A stretch of 64,000 bases of DNA from Clostridiales bacterium (lineage in GTDB: Bacteria; Bacillota; Clostridia; Christensenellales; Aristaeellaceae). Of this stretch, positions 1 to 8,712 are shown piece by piece (positions within the stretch are counted from its first letter, which is position 1; each line of letters opens with the position of its first letter). The DNA is taken from positions 1 through 64,000 of the forward strand of contig JAFGGL010000006.1 of NCBI GenBank assembly GCA_016930575.1, given 5' to 3'. Made by a program: the position numbers and the translations under genes. Under the pieces are notes generated by a model. That model was not told the origin of the DNA. It worked only from the letters and a program-made list of their open reading frames with translations, and ran no database searches.

Positions 1-286
1 ACGAAGGAGGAAGAACCGATACCTCATACCTTGGCTGGGTCAACGGCGACATTATACCATGAACCCGGATCTTTGTATAGGTAAAATTTCTGATTTTTAA
101 ACTAATTCGATCTTACATTCTGTTAGCTTTTTTACATCCGCAACCGCCGCCGCATATCCCGCAGTCTTATATACGACCGTTAGACACTTTTCAAATGACT
201 TTCGATTCGTTATATTGAAACCCAGGTTTGCCCAAGTTTTATGTGCAAACCACCACTACATTTTTTACAATGGGGATGAGCACTAC
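1..286. other. left-edge region before the XRE gene
   Basis: This stretch holds no clear complete gene. Frame 3 is open from the window edge to a TGA at 60-62 and would end in ...YLGWVNGDIIP, so it may be the 3' end of a gene that lies outside the window; this cannot be judged from about 19 residues. On the minus strand an extended -10 (TGGTATAAT, at 51-56) could start a leftward transcript, but its -35 is poor. The rest is AT-rich and contains the likely promoter of the XRE gene. Confidence 0.3.
188..216 (+). promoter_or_regulatory. candidate promoter of the XRE regulator
   Basis: A -35-like TTTTCA is followed after 17 bases by TATATT. A transcript starting just downstream would exclude the upstream ATG used in the ORF track and fits the later start at 287. 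The -35 is a weak match, so this is tentative. Confidence 0.4.
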
Positions 287-610
287 ATGGATTACATTGA
301 CCTGGGACGCCGAATTAGGAAACAGCGCACACAGCGCGGATGGACACAGGAAGCCCTGGCGGAACGTGTGAACGTGTCCACTTCTTTCGTGGGCCATGTT
401 GAGCGCGGCTCCCGTAAAGCCAGCCTGGAAACACTTGTCTCAATGGCCAACGCATTGGATGTGAGCGTTGATTATCTGCTGTCAGGCAGCATCAATAACA
501 GCGTTATCGGTCCGATGCCAAAAGGGTTGAGCAACCAGCAGCGAACCGCACTCAAGGAGATTCTGACCACGATACAGGACAACCTGTCGGAATGGGAAAA
601 GGATCAGTAG
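287..610 (+). CDS. XRE-family (Cro/CI) transcriptional regulator
   Basis: A 107-residue DNA-binding protein made almost entirely of one helix-turn-helix domain of the Cro/CI type. The HTH reads GWTQEALAERVNVSTSFVGHVE, followed by the conserved segment SLETLVSMANALDVSVDYLL, which together are diagnostic of the XRE fold. The ORF track starts 24 codons earlier; I prefer this ATG because a GGGGATGAG ribosome binding site sits just upstream and the HTH family normally begins close to it. The C-terminal 35 residues are a short helical tail of no known function. It stands alone, with its own promoter and a strong terminator, so its target is unknown; self-regulation would be usual for the family. 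Confidence 0.85.
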   Translation: MDYIDLGRRIRKQRTQRGWTQEALAERVNVSTSFVGHVERGSRKASLETLVSMANALDVSVDYLLSGSINNSVIGPMPKGLSNQQRTALKEILTTIQDNLSEWEKDQ

Positions 611-617
611 CGTAGCG

Positions 618-644
618 AAGCGTACCGAACGGTACGCTTTTTTT
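618..644 (+). terminator. intrinsic terminator of the XRE gene
   Basis: A perfect 10-bp stem (AAGCGTACCG / CGGTACGCTT) with a tiny loop runs directly into a T tract. It lies between the convergent XRE and apbE genes and could also serve the minus strand, although the T tract favours the plus strand. Confidence 0.85.
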
Positions 645-654
645 ATACCTTTAT

Positions 655-1686
655 TTAGTCAGAAAAACCGTCGGTTTCCAATATCGTCCCATCCGGTTCC
701 ACCCATAGAGCCTCGGCATCTGAAAAACCGGACAGCATCGCCTTGCCCTTTTCTGCGGAAACCGTAAACAAGGCCGTAGACAGCGTGTCCGCGACCCCGG
801 AATCCTGCGTAAGGATCGTGACCGACCTGGCGTACCGGGCAGGCATCAGCGTATGCGGATCGATGATATGGTGATATTGCACGCCGTCCACCGTGTAATA
901 GCGCTGATAACTCCCGCTTGTGACCATGGACCGGTCCTTGAGCGATACGGTGGCGATGTCGCCTGTGCCACTTTCTGCGCCCGGGTTCTGCACGCCGACC
1001 TGCCAGGGCGTTCCGTCTCCGCGTACGCCGACAGCGCGCACGTTGCCGCCTACGCTCAGCAGCGCGCTGTCCACACCGTCCGCCATCATCAGCTGCGCTG
1101 TGCGCTCCGTGGCATAGCCTTTTGCGATCGCGCCGACATCCAGCGACATTGCGGAATCCGCAAGGTAAACCGTCATCAGCGTTTCGTCAATGATCAGCTG
1201 GTCGATATCCATATGCCGCGCGGCGGCTTCGAGCGCGTCCATGTCCGGCAGCGACGCGTTTTCGGGATCCGCGATTCCCACCGTGCGCTTCTCATGCCAC
1301 AGCGAAAGCACGCTGCCCATGGCGATGTTCACCTGGCCGCCGGTCGCAGCGTACATCTCTTTACCGAATAAAAGCAGGTCGATGATCCTCCGGTCCACTT
1401 CGACCGGCGCGATGCCCGCGCTGTCGTTGACGGTTTTCAGATTGTTTGAACCCTCATAGGTATTGTATATGTCAAACAGGCGATGGCAGGCGCGCAGTTC
1501 GTCTCTGGCGGCTGTTGCGATCCGCGTCGCTTCCGCTTCATTATCCGCGTAGATCGTCAGTTCCGTATAGGTATCGAACAAATCCAGGAAGCTTGCCTTG
1601 AATCGCCTGCTTTCCTGCGAATTTCGCGGTACTACAATGATGGTGATCAGCAAAACCGCGAAACAGACGATCCAAATCTTCTTCAT
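655..1686 (-). CDS. apbE: FAD:protein FMN transferase (ApbE family)
   Basis: Transfers FMN from FAD onto a Thr/Ser of target proteins outside the membrane. The 343-residue product begins with a hydrophobic segment (MKKIWIVCFAVLLITIIVV) that would export or anchor it; no clear lipobox is seen. ApbE hallmarks follow: GAIAKGYA, LLSVGGNVRAVG, and near the C-terminus YHHIIDPHT and ADTLSTALF. I moved the start 22 codons inward because GAAAGGAAG lies 6 bases before this ATG and gives a normal signal segment. It faces away from the NusG-II/Gx/FMN-binding genes across a short shared regulatory region. The FMN-binding protein encoded there carries an SGAT flavinylation motif and is the obvious substrate (inference). 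Confidence 0.93.
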   Translation of the reverse strand: MKKIWIVCFAVLLITIIVVPRNSQESRRFKASFLDLFDTYTELTIYADNEAEATRIATAARDELRACHRLFDIYNTYEGSNNLKTVNDSAGIAPVEVDRRIIDLLLFGKEMYAATGGQVNIAMGSVLSLWHEKRTVGIADPENASLPDMDALEAAARHMDIDQLIIDETLMTVYLADSAMSLDVGAIAKGYATERTAQLMMADGVDSALLSVGGNVRAVGVRGDGTPWQVGVQNPGAESGTGDIATVSLKDRSMVTSGSYQRYYTVDGVQYHHIIDPHTLMPARYARSVTILTQDSGVADTLSTALFTVSAEKGKAMLSGFSDAEALWVEPDGTILETDGFSD

Positions 1687-1831
1687 GCGCGTCTTCCTTT
1701 CATTCATCATGATGAAACGGCGGTTTTCCTTTGCTGAGAAATACCTTATCATAGCGCCTATTGCCCGTCAAGGCTGCGTTCCTTCCGGCCTCCGTCTCCC
1801 GTACGTTTTGGCATGATTCCGCGTTTTTCCA

Positions 1832-1860
1832 TTGAATCCCTTTCATTGAAATGCTATAAT
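1832..1860 (+). promoter_or_regulatory. promoter of the flavin module
   Basis: TTGAAT, a 17-base spacer and TATAAT, with TGC just before the -10 (extended -10). It lies 44 bases before the first gene of the rightward operon. Confidence 0.75.
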
Positions 1861-1904
1861 AGACCGTACCGTTGGCATTCCCTGAGCGGCGGATTGGAGG
1901 ATTC

Positions 1905-2297
1905 ATGAAGCGTAGGGATATCATCATTCTTGCGATTGTGCTGGTTGCGAGTTTGACGCTGTATCTGCTGCGTCCCAAAGCCATTGAGGATTCCGCCGCC
2001 GCGGTCTACCTGCGCATCTCTATCGCCGGACAGACGCAGGAGTTGATTCCGCTGACGGAGGAACGCGCGATCCGCATAGAGCAGGAGAACGGGGATTACA
2101 ATATTATCCAGATCTTCAAGGGCGGATTTCGCATGCTTGAGTCCAACTGCCGCAACCAGGACTGCATCCGCCAGGGAGACGTGACCGCAGACAATATCGG
2201 CGGCCGCGCGCTAGCAAACGAGATCATCTGCCTGCCGCATCAGCTGGTTCTCTCCCTCGTTACCGAGGATGAGACTGTGTTGGAGCTCGACCCGTGA
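1905..2297 (+). CDS. NusG domain II-containing membrane-anchored protein
   Basis: A 130-residue protein with one N-terminal membrane segment (IIILAIVLVASLTLYLL) and an extracytoplasmic beta-rich domain of the NusG domain II type. The recognisable core is CRNQDCIRQGDVTADNIGGRALANEIICLPHQLVLSLV, with three cysteines. Proteins of this kind are found beside Gx-transporter and FMN-binding genes in Firmicutes; in flavin-based extracellular electron transfer loci such a protein accompanies a Gx-type membrane partner. The ATG chosen follows GGAGG; the ORF track starts 11 codons upstream. Its stop overlaps the next gene. The molecular role of the domain outside the cell is not known. Confidence 0.75.
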   Translation: MKRRDIIILAIVLVASLTLYLLRPKAIEDSAAAVYLRISIAGQTQELIPLTEERAIRIEQENGDYNIIQIFKGGFRMLESNCRNQDCIRQGDVTADNIGGRALANEIICLPHQLVLSLVTEDETVLELDP

Positions 2298-2830
2298 TGA
2301 AGACACGCAGACTGGCGTTTGCCGCCGTTTTAATCTCCGTCATGATGGTGCTGGGGTACCTGGAAAGCCTTCTGCCCGTCTCTCCCATTCCCGGTATCAA
2401 GCTTGGGCTTGCCAACGGCATCCTCATCATTTCGCTGTATTGGCTCGGGGTTCCGGCAAGTTTTCAGATTATGCTCATTAAGAACGTGCTCCTCGGGCTG
2501 CTGCTGGGTAACCCGATGCTGATTCCCTACAGCGTTTCCGGCGGCATACTAAGCCTGGCGCTGATGAGTATACTGTACAGGCGGCAGGGCATCAGCCCTA
2601 TCGGCGTGGGTATAGCCGGCGGCGTAACGCATAACATCGGCCAGGTTCTCCTGGCTATGATCATCCTGGGCACGCCGTCCCTGCTCTTCTACCTCGCGAT
2701 ACTCATGCCGTCTGGCGCAGTGATGGGCTTCATCACAGGTACGATCGCCAAAGTGCTGATGCGGCATTTCCCGCCGCATAAATACCTGAAACAGCAGATC
2801 AATATACAAACGGAGGAAACAATACCGTGA
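2294..2830 (+). CDS. Gx transporter family membrane protein
   Basis: A 178-residue integral membrane protein, about five hydrophobic helices, rich in glycine (for example ISLYWLGVPAS, YSVSGGILSLALMS, IGVGIAGGVTHNIGQVLLAM). Members are often annotated as heptaprenyl diphosphate synthase component I, but the sequence is that of the Gx / ECF-S-like membrane family. Start is GTG, or the ATG three bases later, both overlapping the stop of the NusG-II gene, so translation is probably coupled. It sits between NusG-II and the FMN-binding protein, overlapping both, so the three products very likely form one membrane unit. A role in electron transfer or quinone/flavin supply is inference. Confidence 0.8.
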   Translation: MMKTRRLAFAAVLISVMMVLGYLESLLPVSPIPGIKLGLANGILIISLYWLGVPASFQIMLIKNVLLGLLLGNPMLIPYSVSGGILSLALMSILYRRQGISPIGVGIAGGVTHNIGQVLLAMIILGTPSLLFYLAILMPSGAVMGFITGTIAKVLMRHFPPHKYLKQQINIQTEETIP

Positions 2831-3369
2831 AGAAACATGCCTGGCTCATCCTGACCCTGATTGCTCTGATCGCAGGTCTCGCACTGGCAGCAACCAATAT
2901 GGTCACGGCCGGCCCCATTGAACAGCAGCGTATACAGGCTGCAAAGGAAGCACGGACAGCCGTTTTCCCGGATGCGAGCAGCTTTGAAGAAATGCAAACA
3001 GACACGGATACCGGGCTGGATAGCATATACGAAGCTAAATCAGAAACGGCCACCCTGGGCTACGTGCTGCAGATCACCGTGTCCGGATACGCCGGCCCGA
3101 TCGAGATCATCGTCGGGATCGATACCGGGGGCATGATCACGGGCCTGACCGTCGGCGGCAGCGATTTCGCGGAGACCGCGGGGCTTGGCACACAGGTGAA
3201 GGGAACCGCGTTTACCGATCAGTTCGTCGGCCTTTCCGAAATACCGACCCTCAACGGAAACGTGGATACGATCAGCGGCGCGACCATTTCCTCTTCCGCG
3301 GTCATCAACGGCATTATCCGCTGTTATCAGCAGTGGGAAACGATCACCGGCGGCAATGGAGCCCGTTAA
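2827..3369 (+). CDS. FMN-binding domain protein (covalent flavoprotein)
   Basis: A 180-residue extracytoplasmic protein with an N-terminal membrane or signal segment (LILTLIALIAGLALAATNMV) and one FMN_bind domain. The domain ends in DTISGATISSSAV; the SGAT tetrad is the known site where ApbE attaches FMN through a phosphoester to Thr. It resembles the RnfG/NqrC subunits, but no other Rnf or Nqr gene is in view. Start is GTG with GGAGG ahead, and the ATGA-like overlap with the Gx gene indicates one operon. Expected role is carrying electrons across or outside the membrane together with its neighbours. Confidence 0.88.
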   Translation: MKKHAWLILTLIALIAGLALAATNMVTAGPIEQQRIQAAKEARTAVFPDASSFEEMQTDTDTGLDSIYEAKSETATLGYVLQITVSGYAGPIEIIVGIDTGGMITGLTVGGSDFAETAGLGTQVKGTAFTDQFVGLSEIPTLNGNVDTISGATISSSAVINGIIRCYQQWETITGGNGAR

Positions 3370-3541
3370 AAATCACCGCCGTTTCCGGCGCACTGCACAA
3401 AGCGGCCGCGCAGCATAGATCCGAAATATATAAAGCCATACCTGCTACGATACGCCTATCGTCACTATTTCCTTTCGAAGTTATTCGCACCGGGCGATTT
3501 ACATAGGATTCACTGCTCAATCTATACATTGGGAGGAAAGT

Positions 3542-5659
3542 ATGATGAAGAAGATCGCAAGTCTCGTTTGTGTGTTGTTGTTACTACTGACCGTTGTATC
3601 CGTACCCACCGCCCTCGCCACGGGAGTCGATTACTCCGGAGCCTGGAATTGCATGTATGTCGATTTTGGCGACGGCGTGCTGCTTTCGGAATATCAGGGT
3701 ATGAACCTGCAGGAAATGATGCAGCTGCAGCTCAACTCCGACGGCAGCTTCGAGCTGAACAGCTTCGGCGAAGTAATTACGGGCGTATGGCAGCCGACAG
3801 GCGCCGGCATCGCCCTGATAGCCGAAGGCGAGGTCGTTGCGTTTTCCTATGAAGACGATATGCTGGTGAATACCGACGAAGGCATCACCATGTATTTCGC
3901 TCGCGCGGAGGAAACCCCGCAGCAGGGCGGGCTCAGTGCGCTGATGAATCTCGGACAAACGAACGAAACGCCGGATGTCGAGTTTGCGGGGAATTGGAAC
4001 TGCATTTCCTACGAAGCATCAGGCGTTTCCTATGACATCAGCATGTTCTTCCCGGACGGCATCACCATGACGTTGAATCCCGATGGAACAGGCTCTGTAC
4101 AGATCACGGCCGAGTATGCCGAGACCATCACCTGGGCGGCGGCGGACGGCGAACTGACCATCGACGGCAGCTATGTGCTGTTCGATCCGGTCTGGGACGC
4201 GGATACCGATACGCTGTCGCTGTGCTATGCGGTTGATATCATCCGCATCGTATTTGAAAAGGTCGAAGGAAACACGGCGGCTCCGGACGCTTCTGCCGCC
4301 CTGCCGCAGGTCTACACGTGCGATTTCTTCACCGTCACATTCCCCGAAGACTGGGAGCAGGACGAGTTTTTTACCTACAACTGGGATACATATTATTCAG
4401 TGCAATATAACCTCAGCGATGCCAGCGGTTCGACGCTGAGCAGCGTCCATATCAGCGTGAGCATCGAGGAAGTGGACGACTACCGCAGCAGAATCGACGA
4501 ACTGCTGGAATATGCCACCGAAGACGGTAGCGGTGCGCTGGATGAGGGAATGATCGGCGGGGTTATGTTCCGCAGCAAGACCTATGGGGATTACTGGATC
4601 TATACGGAGTATTGCGCGCGCGTGCCCGAAGCGTCTGTCACCATCTATGTGGCGATCTCCGAACCCGAAAACATACCGGATGTCCTTCCGGATATCCTGA
4701 ATTCCATCAGTTTCACCTATCCCATCCCGGATCCCCCGCTTGAGGATCCGCCCCTGCCGGAAGACGGCGTTCCCTATCAACCGTCACCCACCGCCTTCAA
4801 CGTGGGCGGGTATGATTTGCAGGCCGAATGGCTAACGACCGGCGCCTCCATCATCCCCAAAAACGAATACGACGACAGCATTGCGGCGATTGACGATACG
4901 GTGTACGTTCTCGCCAGCGAGAAACTGTATGCGCTCGAACGCAGCGGCGCGACGCTTGCCGCAGCTCCGGATTCTCCGGTGGCCCTTGGCGACGCTTACA
5001 GTCTGCTCAGCGCCGCATGGGATGGAACGCTGTATATCACCAACGGCTTCTATTCGGCGATCGCCTATAAGGACGGAACAGCCGAGGAATTCGATATGGA
5101 CGGCTATCTGGCAATGCACCCCGAAGGAAATTGGGGGCTTTGCTACTGGTCTTCCTATACCGTGAAAAAGATCACCTTCACACCCGACGGTATAGCTACG
5201 AAAGACTGGATACTCAAAGACCTTTCCGAAGACACCCGGCAGGGTCGGTTCAGCTCAGTCAGCCATATCCAGATCACGCCCGACTATATCTTCGTAGGCG
5301 GAGTGGATTCCGCCACCGAGTATGCGACCCGTATCGCAATGTACGACTTGGACGGCAACGAACTGGCTGTATTCGGCAGCGAAGATTGGTCGGATTACTC
5401 GGCCATCGGCTCGGTCGCCGGTATCGCGCAGACCAACAACGGCATCCTCGTAATGGACGGTTATAATGAGGACATCAAGCTGTTCGCGCTGGACGGCAGC
5501 TTCCTGGGTTTGATCGGCTGTGACGAACTGCTTGGTACGGACAATCCCTGGCCGCTCGGGCTCACCGCGTCTGAAAACGGCGCGCTGGCGCTGCTGGCAC
5601 AGAAGCGTGAAGACGGATCCGCGATCGAGCTGCTTGTGTTCGAACTCACCGGATTCTGA
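3542..5659 (+). CDS. secreted multidomain beta-rich protein, unknown function
   Basis: A 705-residue exported protein with a clear signal peptide (IASLVCVLLLLLTVVSVPTALA) and no membrane anchor. Four parts can be read: two related lipocalin-like beta segments, each opening with the same pattern (YSGAWNCMYVDF near residue 30 and FAGNWNCISYE near 150); a middle domain around 255-400 that resembles short PsbP-like or lipid-binding secreted folds (FFTVTFPEDWEQDEF); a proline-rich hinge (PIPDPPLEDPPLPEDG); and a C-terminal part of about 280 residues that reads like a beta-propeller (VLASEKLYALERSG, VFVGGVDS-type strands, GILVMDGYNEDIKLFALDG). A GGGAGGAAAG site precedes the start. The next gene, adenine deaminase, begins two bases after its stop, so the two may be cotranscribed, though no functional link is evident. 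Confidence 0.7.
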   Translation: MMKKIASLVCVLLLLLTVVSVPTALATGVDYSGAWNCMYVDFGDGVLLSEYQGMNLQEMMQLQLNSDGSFELNSFGEVITGVWQPTGAGIALIAEGEVVAFSYEDDMLVNTDEGITMYFARAEETPQQGGLSALMNLGQTNETPDVEFAGNWNCISYEASGVSYDISMFFPDGITMTLNPDGTGSVQITAEYAETITWAAADGELTIDGSYVLFDPVWDADTDTLSLCYAVDIIRIVFEKVEGNTAAPDASAALPQVYTCDFFTVTFPEDWEQDEFFTYNWDTYYSVQYNLSDASGSTLSSVHISVSIEEVDDYRSRIDELLEYATEDGSGALDEGMIGGVMFRSKTYGDYWIYTEYCARVPEASVTIYVAISEPENIPDVLPDILNSISFTYPIPDPPLEDPPLPEDGVPYQPSPTAFNVGGYDLQAEWLTTGASIIPKNEYDDSIAAIDDTVYVLASEKLYALERSGATLAAAPDSPVALGDAYSLLSAAWDGTLYITNGFYSAIAYKDGTAEEFDMDGYLAMHPEGNWGLCYWSSYTVKKITFTPDGIATKDWILKDLSEDTRQGRFSSVSHIQITPDYIFVGGVDSATEYATRIAMYDLDGNELAVFGSEDWSDYSAIGSVAGIAQTNNGILVMDGYNEDIKLFALDGSFLGLIGCDELLGTDNPWPLGLTASENGALALLAQKREDGSAIELLVFELTGF

Positions 5660-5660
5660 G

Positions 5661-7358
5661 ATGCCGCAGCGATCCCCGGATACTAAAACGCTGATCGACA
5701 CGACCGCCGGCCGCCGCGAGCCGGATCTGGTTTTTAAAGGCGCTCGGGTCTTGAACGTTTTCACACAGGAGATCCTCCGGGCGGACGTCGCCGTGGCCGG
5801 AGATACGATCGCGGGCGTCGGCAGCTACAGCGCCGGCAGCGAGATCGAATGCAAAGGCCTGTATCTCTGCCCCGGATTGATCGACGCACATTGTCATATC
5901 GAAAGCTCGATGGCGGCACCCGCGGAATTATCCCGCGCGGTGCTGCCTTCGGGCACTACGGCGATGATTGCCGATCCGCACGAGATCGTAAACGTCTGCG
6001 GCACGCGGGGCTTGCAGTATATGCTGGACGCCGCGGAAAACGCCGTCTGCGATATCTTCTACATGCTGCCCTCCTGCGTGCCCACGACGCTGTTTGAAAC
6101 CACCGGTGCCGCATTCGCCGCAAATGACATGCGCCCGTTTCTTCATCATCCGCGCGTACTCGGACTTGCCGAGATGATGAACTTCCCCGGCGTGGTCGCG
6201 GGTGAACAGGCGGTGCTTGACAAACTCAAGCTGTTTCAGAACCGGAACGTCGACGGCCACGCGCCGGGGCTTACGGGCCGTGCGCTGCAGGCGTATATTT
6301 CGGCGGGAATCTCTACCGACCACGAGGCGACGGCCTTCAGGGAAGCCGCCGAGAAAGCGCGCGCGGGGCTTGCCGTTCTGGTACGCGAAGGCAGCGCTGC
6401 CCATGATTTGACCGTAATTCTGGAAGGCGTGCTGAAGGAGAAGCTGTCCACGCGCCGCTTCATGTTCTGCACCGACGACAAGCACCTGGACGACATCCGC
6501 CGCGACGGGCACATCGTCCATAACGTGCGCCTGGCTATCAAACTCGGTTTCTCCCCCGTCGAAGCTGTTTCGATGGCGACGTACAACACGGCGGAGCATT
6601 ACGGGCTGCGTGACCGCGGCGCGGTCGCCGCCGGCCGCCGCGCTGATCTGCTGCTCGTCTCCGATCTGCGGACGATGCGCATCGAGGCCGTATACAAAAG
6701 CGGCAGGCCCGCGGATGAACTGCTGACCGAACCGGCCGTATCACCCGCTATCCCCGGCAGTATCCTGCGCTCCGTACATCTCAAGCCCGTTACGCCGGAC
6801 GATCTGCAATTGGAAGTTGACGGAAAAACCGACGTGATTGAGATGGTTCCCTCCCAGCTTCTGACCAGGCATCTCCGGGAGGAAGTACCGTCGGTCAACG
6901 GCTATTTCGCGCCGTCCGCCGAATACGCAAAACTGTGCGTATTGGAGCGACACGGGATAAACGGCAACATCGCCGTCGCCCCGTTGAAAGGGTACGGGAT
7001 CTCCGGCGGCGCGGTGGCCACTTCGGTCGCGCACGACAGCCACAATGTCATCGCCGCCGGCGACAACGACAGGGATATCGCAATCGCCGTTAATCATATC
7101 CGTGAAATCGGCGGCGGGTACGCAATCGCATGCGGCGGAAAGCTCGCCGGTTCGCTACCGCTGCGAATCGCGGGATTGATGAGTGACGAACCCTGCGAAG
7201 CCGTCGAGCGCAAGACGCAGGTCATCCTGAAAGAAGCGAGCAAACTGCATATCGCAGAGGGAATCGAACCGTTCATCAGCCTGTCGTTCTTGGCGCTGCC
7301 TGTTATCCCCACGCTTCGGCTGACCGACAAAGGATTGATCGACCTGTTTTCTTCGTGA
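5661..7358 (+). CDS. ade: adenine deaminase
   Basis: Hydrolyses adenine to hypoxanthine and ammonia in purine salvage; cytoplasmic metal-dependent amidohydrolase. The 565-residue length is normal. Family signatures are present: PGLIDAHCHIESSM for metal binding, ADPHEIVNVCG, NVDGHAPG, FCTDDKH with the catalytic-site aspartate, and VAHDSHNV in the C-terminal domain. The ORF-track start, 47 codons upstream, would lie inside the previous gene; the alignable protein begins at this ATG, directly after the TGA of the secreted protein gene. There is no good ribosome binding site, so translation may depend on coupling with the upstream gene. Confidence 0.95.
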   Translation: MPQRSPDTKTLIDTTAGRREPDLVFKGARVLNVFTQEILRADVAVAGDTIAGVGSYSAGSEIECKGLYLCPGLIDAHCHIESSMAAPAELSRAVLPSGTTAMIADPHEIVNVCGTRGLQYMLDAAENAVCDIFYMLPSCVPTTLFETTGAAFAANDMRPFLHHPRVLGLAEMMNFPGVVAGEQAVLDKLKLFQNRNVDGHAPGLTGRALQAYISAGISTDHEATAFREAAEKARAGLAVLVREGSAAHDLTVILEGVLKEKLSTRRFMFCTDDKHLDDIRRDGHIVHNVRLAIKLGFSPVEAVSMATYNTAEHYGLRDRGAVAAGRRADLLLVSDLRTMRIEAVYKSGRPADELLTEPAVSPAIPGSILRSVHLKPVTPDDLQLEVDGKTDVIEMVPSQLLTRHLREEVPSVNGYFAPSAEYAKLCVLERHGINGNIAVAPLKGYGISGGAVATSVAHDSHNVIAAGDNDRDIAIAVNHIREIGGGYAIACGGKLAGSLPLRIAGLMSDEPCEAVERKTQVILKEASKLHIAEGIEPFISLSFLALPVIPTLRLTDKGLIDLFSS

Positions 7359-7396
7359 GGAGCCTGCGGTTTTATTACAAAATCCAGTGAATATTC

Positions 7397-7425
7397 TTTG
7401 CAGGACAGGCTATAGATGTTACAAT
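7397..7425 (+). promoter_or_regulatory. promoter of ridA-nfnAB
   Basis: TTTGCA, 17 bases, TACAAT, located about 55 bases before the ridA start. Confidence 0.6.
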
Positions 7426-7479
7426 GGTATCCGTAACTATTATTTTTTACAGACATCCGCTTTAGAAAGGGGCAATACC

Positions 7480-7854
7480 ATGAAACAGCTCGTACAAACC
7501 GCCTCCGCGCCAAAGGCGATCGGCCCGTATTCCCAGGCCATCGCGATCAACGGTTTTGTGTATACTTCCGGTCAGCTGGGCATTGACCTGCAAACCGGCA
7601 AGCTTGCCGAAGGCGTGCAAGCGCAGGCCATTCTTGCCATGAAATATATCGGGGAGATCCTGTCCGCGCGCGGATTGTCCTATGATAATATCGTCAAAAC
7701 CACGATCTTTCTGGCGGATATGGCTGATTTTGCCGTTGTCAACGCCGCGTACCAAAGCCACTTCACCGGCGCGTATCCGGCGCGCAGCACCGTGCAGGTC
7801 GCCGGTTTGCCCCTGGGCGCGCGCGTGGAGATCGAGTGTGTTGCCGCTGCATGA
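7480..7854 (+). CDS. ridA: RidA family reactive enamine/imine deaminase
   Basis: A 124-residue protein of the RidA/YjgF/TdcF family, which releases ammonia from reactive 2-aminoacrylate-type enamines made by PLP enzymes. Typical segments are IGPYSQAI, YTSGQLGID, VKTTIFLADMADFAVVN, PARSTVQV and the ending ARVEIECVA; the arginine of PARS is the substrate-binding residue of active members. The start follows AGAAAGGGG; the track start is 31 codons too early. The gene leads into nfnA with only 14 bases between stop and start, implying cotranscription with the NfnAB pair. Confidence 0.93.
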   Translation: MKQLVQTASAPKAIGPYSQAIAINGFVYTSGQLGIDLQTGKLAEGVQAQAILAMKYIGEILSARGLSYDNIVKTTIFLADMADFAVVNAAYQSHFTGAYPARSTVQVAGLPLGARVEIECVAAA

Positions 7855-7868
7855 ATAAGGATGTACAG

Positions 7869-8711
7869 ATGTATAAAATTCTTGAGAAACAAATGCTTAA
7901 CCGGACCGTTGCACAGATTACGATTGACGCTCCTCTGATTGCCAACAAAGCGGAGGCGGGACAGTTTATCATCCTTCGCGCGAAAGAAAACAGCGAGCGC
8001 ATGCCGCTGACGATCGCGGCGTACGACCGCGTCGCCGGCACGATCATGTTGATTTTCCAGATCGTCGGCGCCGGAACGGCGGAACTGAACACCCTTTGCG
8101 AAGGCGACGCGATACTGGACTGCGTCGGCCCGCTCGGCAGGCCCACGCATACCGAAGGCCTCAAAAAAGTCTGCGTGGTCGGCGGCGGCGTGGGCTGCGC
8201 GATCGCGCTGCCCGTGGCGCAGAAACTGCATGATCAGGGTGCGGTCGTGCACAGCGTGATCGGGTTTCGCACGAGGGACCTGGTCATTCTGGAGGACGCG
8301 TTCAGATCCGTCAGCGAACAACTGCGCCTGATGACCGACGACGGCAGCTACGGCAGCAAGGGGCTTGTGACGACGGCGCTGGAGACGCTGATCAACGAAG
8401 GCAATGAATACGACGAGGTCATCGCCATCGGCCCGCTGGTGATGATGAAGCTCGTCAGCCTCCTGACGAAAAAGTACGGCGTGAAAACGGTCGTCAGCAT
8501 GAATACGATCATGGTGGACGGCACGGGCATGTGCGGCGGATGCCGGCTGACCGTCGGCGGCGAAATCAAATTCGCCTGCGTGGACGGGCCGGATTTCGAC
8601 GGTCACCTGGTGGACTTTGACGAAGCCATCAGCCGCAGCAGGATGTACGACACCTTCGAATGCAGGGCAAGGGACGAAGCCTGCAGGCTGTTCCCCGCGG
8701 AGGGCCGATAA
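7869..8711 (+). CDS. nfnA: ferredoxin-NADP+ reductase subunit NfnA-like (sulfide/dihydroorotate dehydrogenase-like)
   Basis: The 280-residue FAD- and [2Fe-2S]-binding subunit of the electron-bifurcating NADH-dependent reduced ferredoxin:NADP+ oxidoreductase. A ferredoxin-reductase type FAD domain (FIILRAKENSERMPLTIA) is followed by the NAD-binding segment VVGGGVGCAIALPVA and a C-terminal cluster region with MCGGCRLTV and FACVDGPDFDG. The start follows AAGGA by seven bases; an in-frame ATG that overlaps the ridA stop is a weaker alternative. nfnB begins two bases after this gene, the standard pairing. The same family is also annotated as PyrK-like or SudB; the attached partner argues for NfnA. 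Confidence 0.88.
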   Translation: MYKILEKQMLNRTVAQITIDAPLIANKAEAGQFIILRAKENSERMPLTIAAYDRVAGTIMLIFQIVGAGTAELNTLCEGDAILDCVGPLGRPTHTEGLKKVCVVGGGVGCAIALPVAQKLHDQGAVVHSVIGFRTRDLVILEDAFRSVSEQLRLMTDDGSYGSKGLVTTALETLINEGNEYDEVIAIGPLVMMKLVSLLTKKYGVKTVVSMNTIMVDGTGMCGGCRLTVGGEIKFACVDGPDFDGHLVDFDEAISRSRMYDTFECRARDEACRLFPAEGR

Positions 8712-8712
8712 T

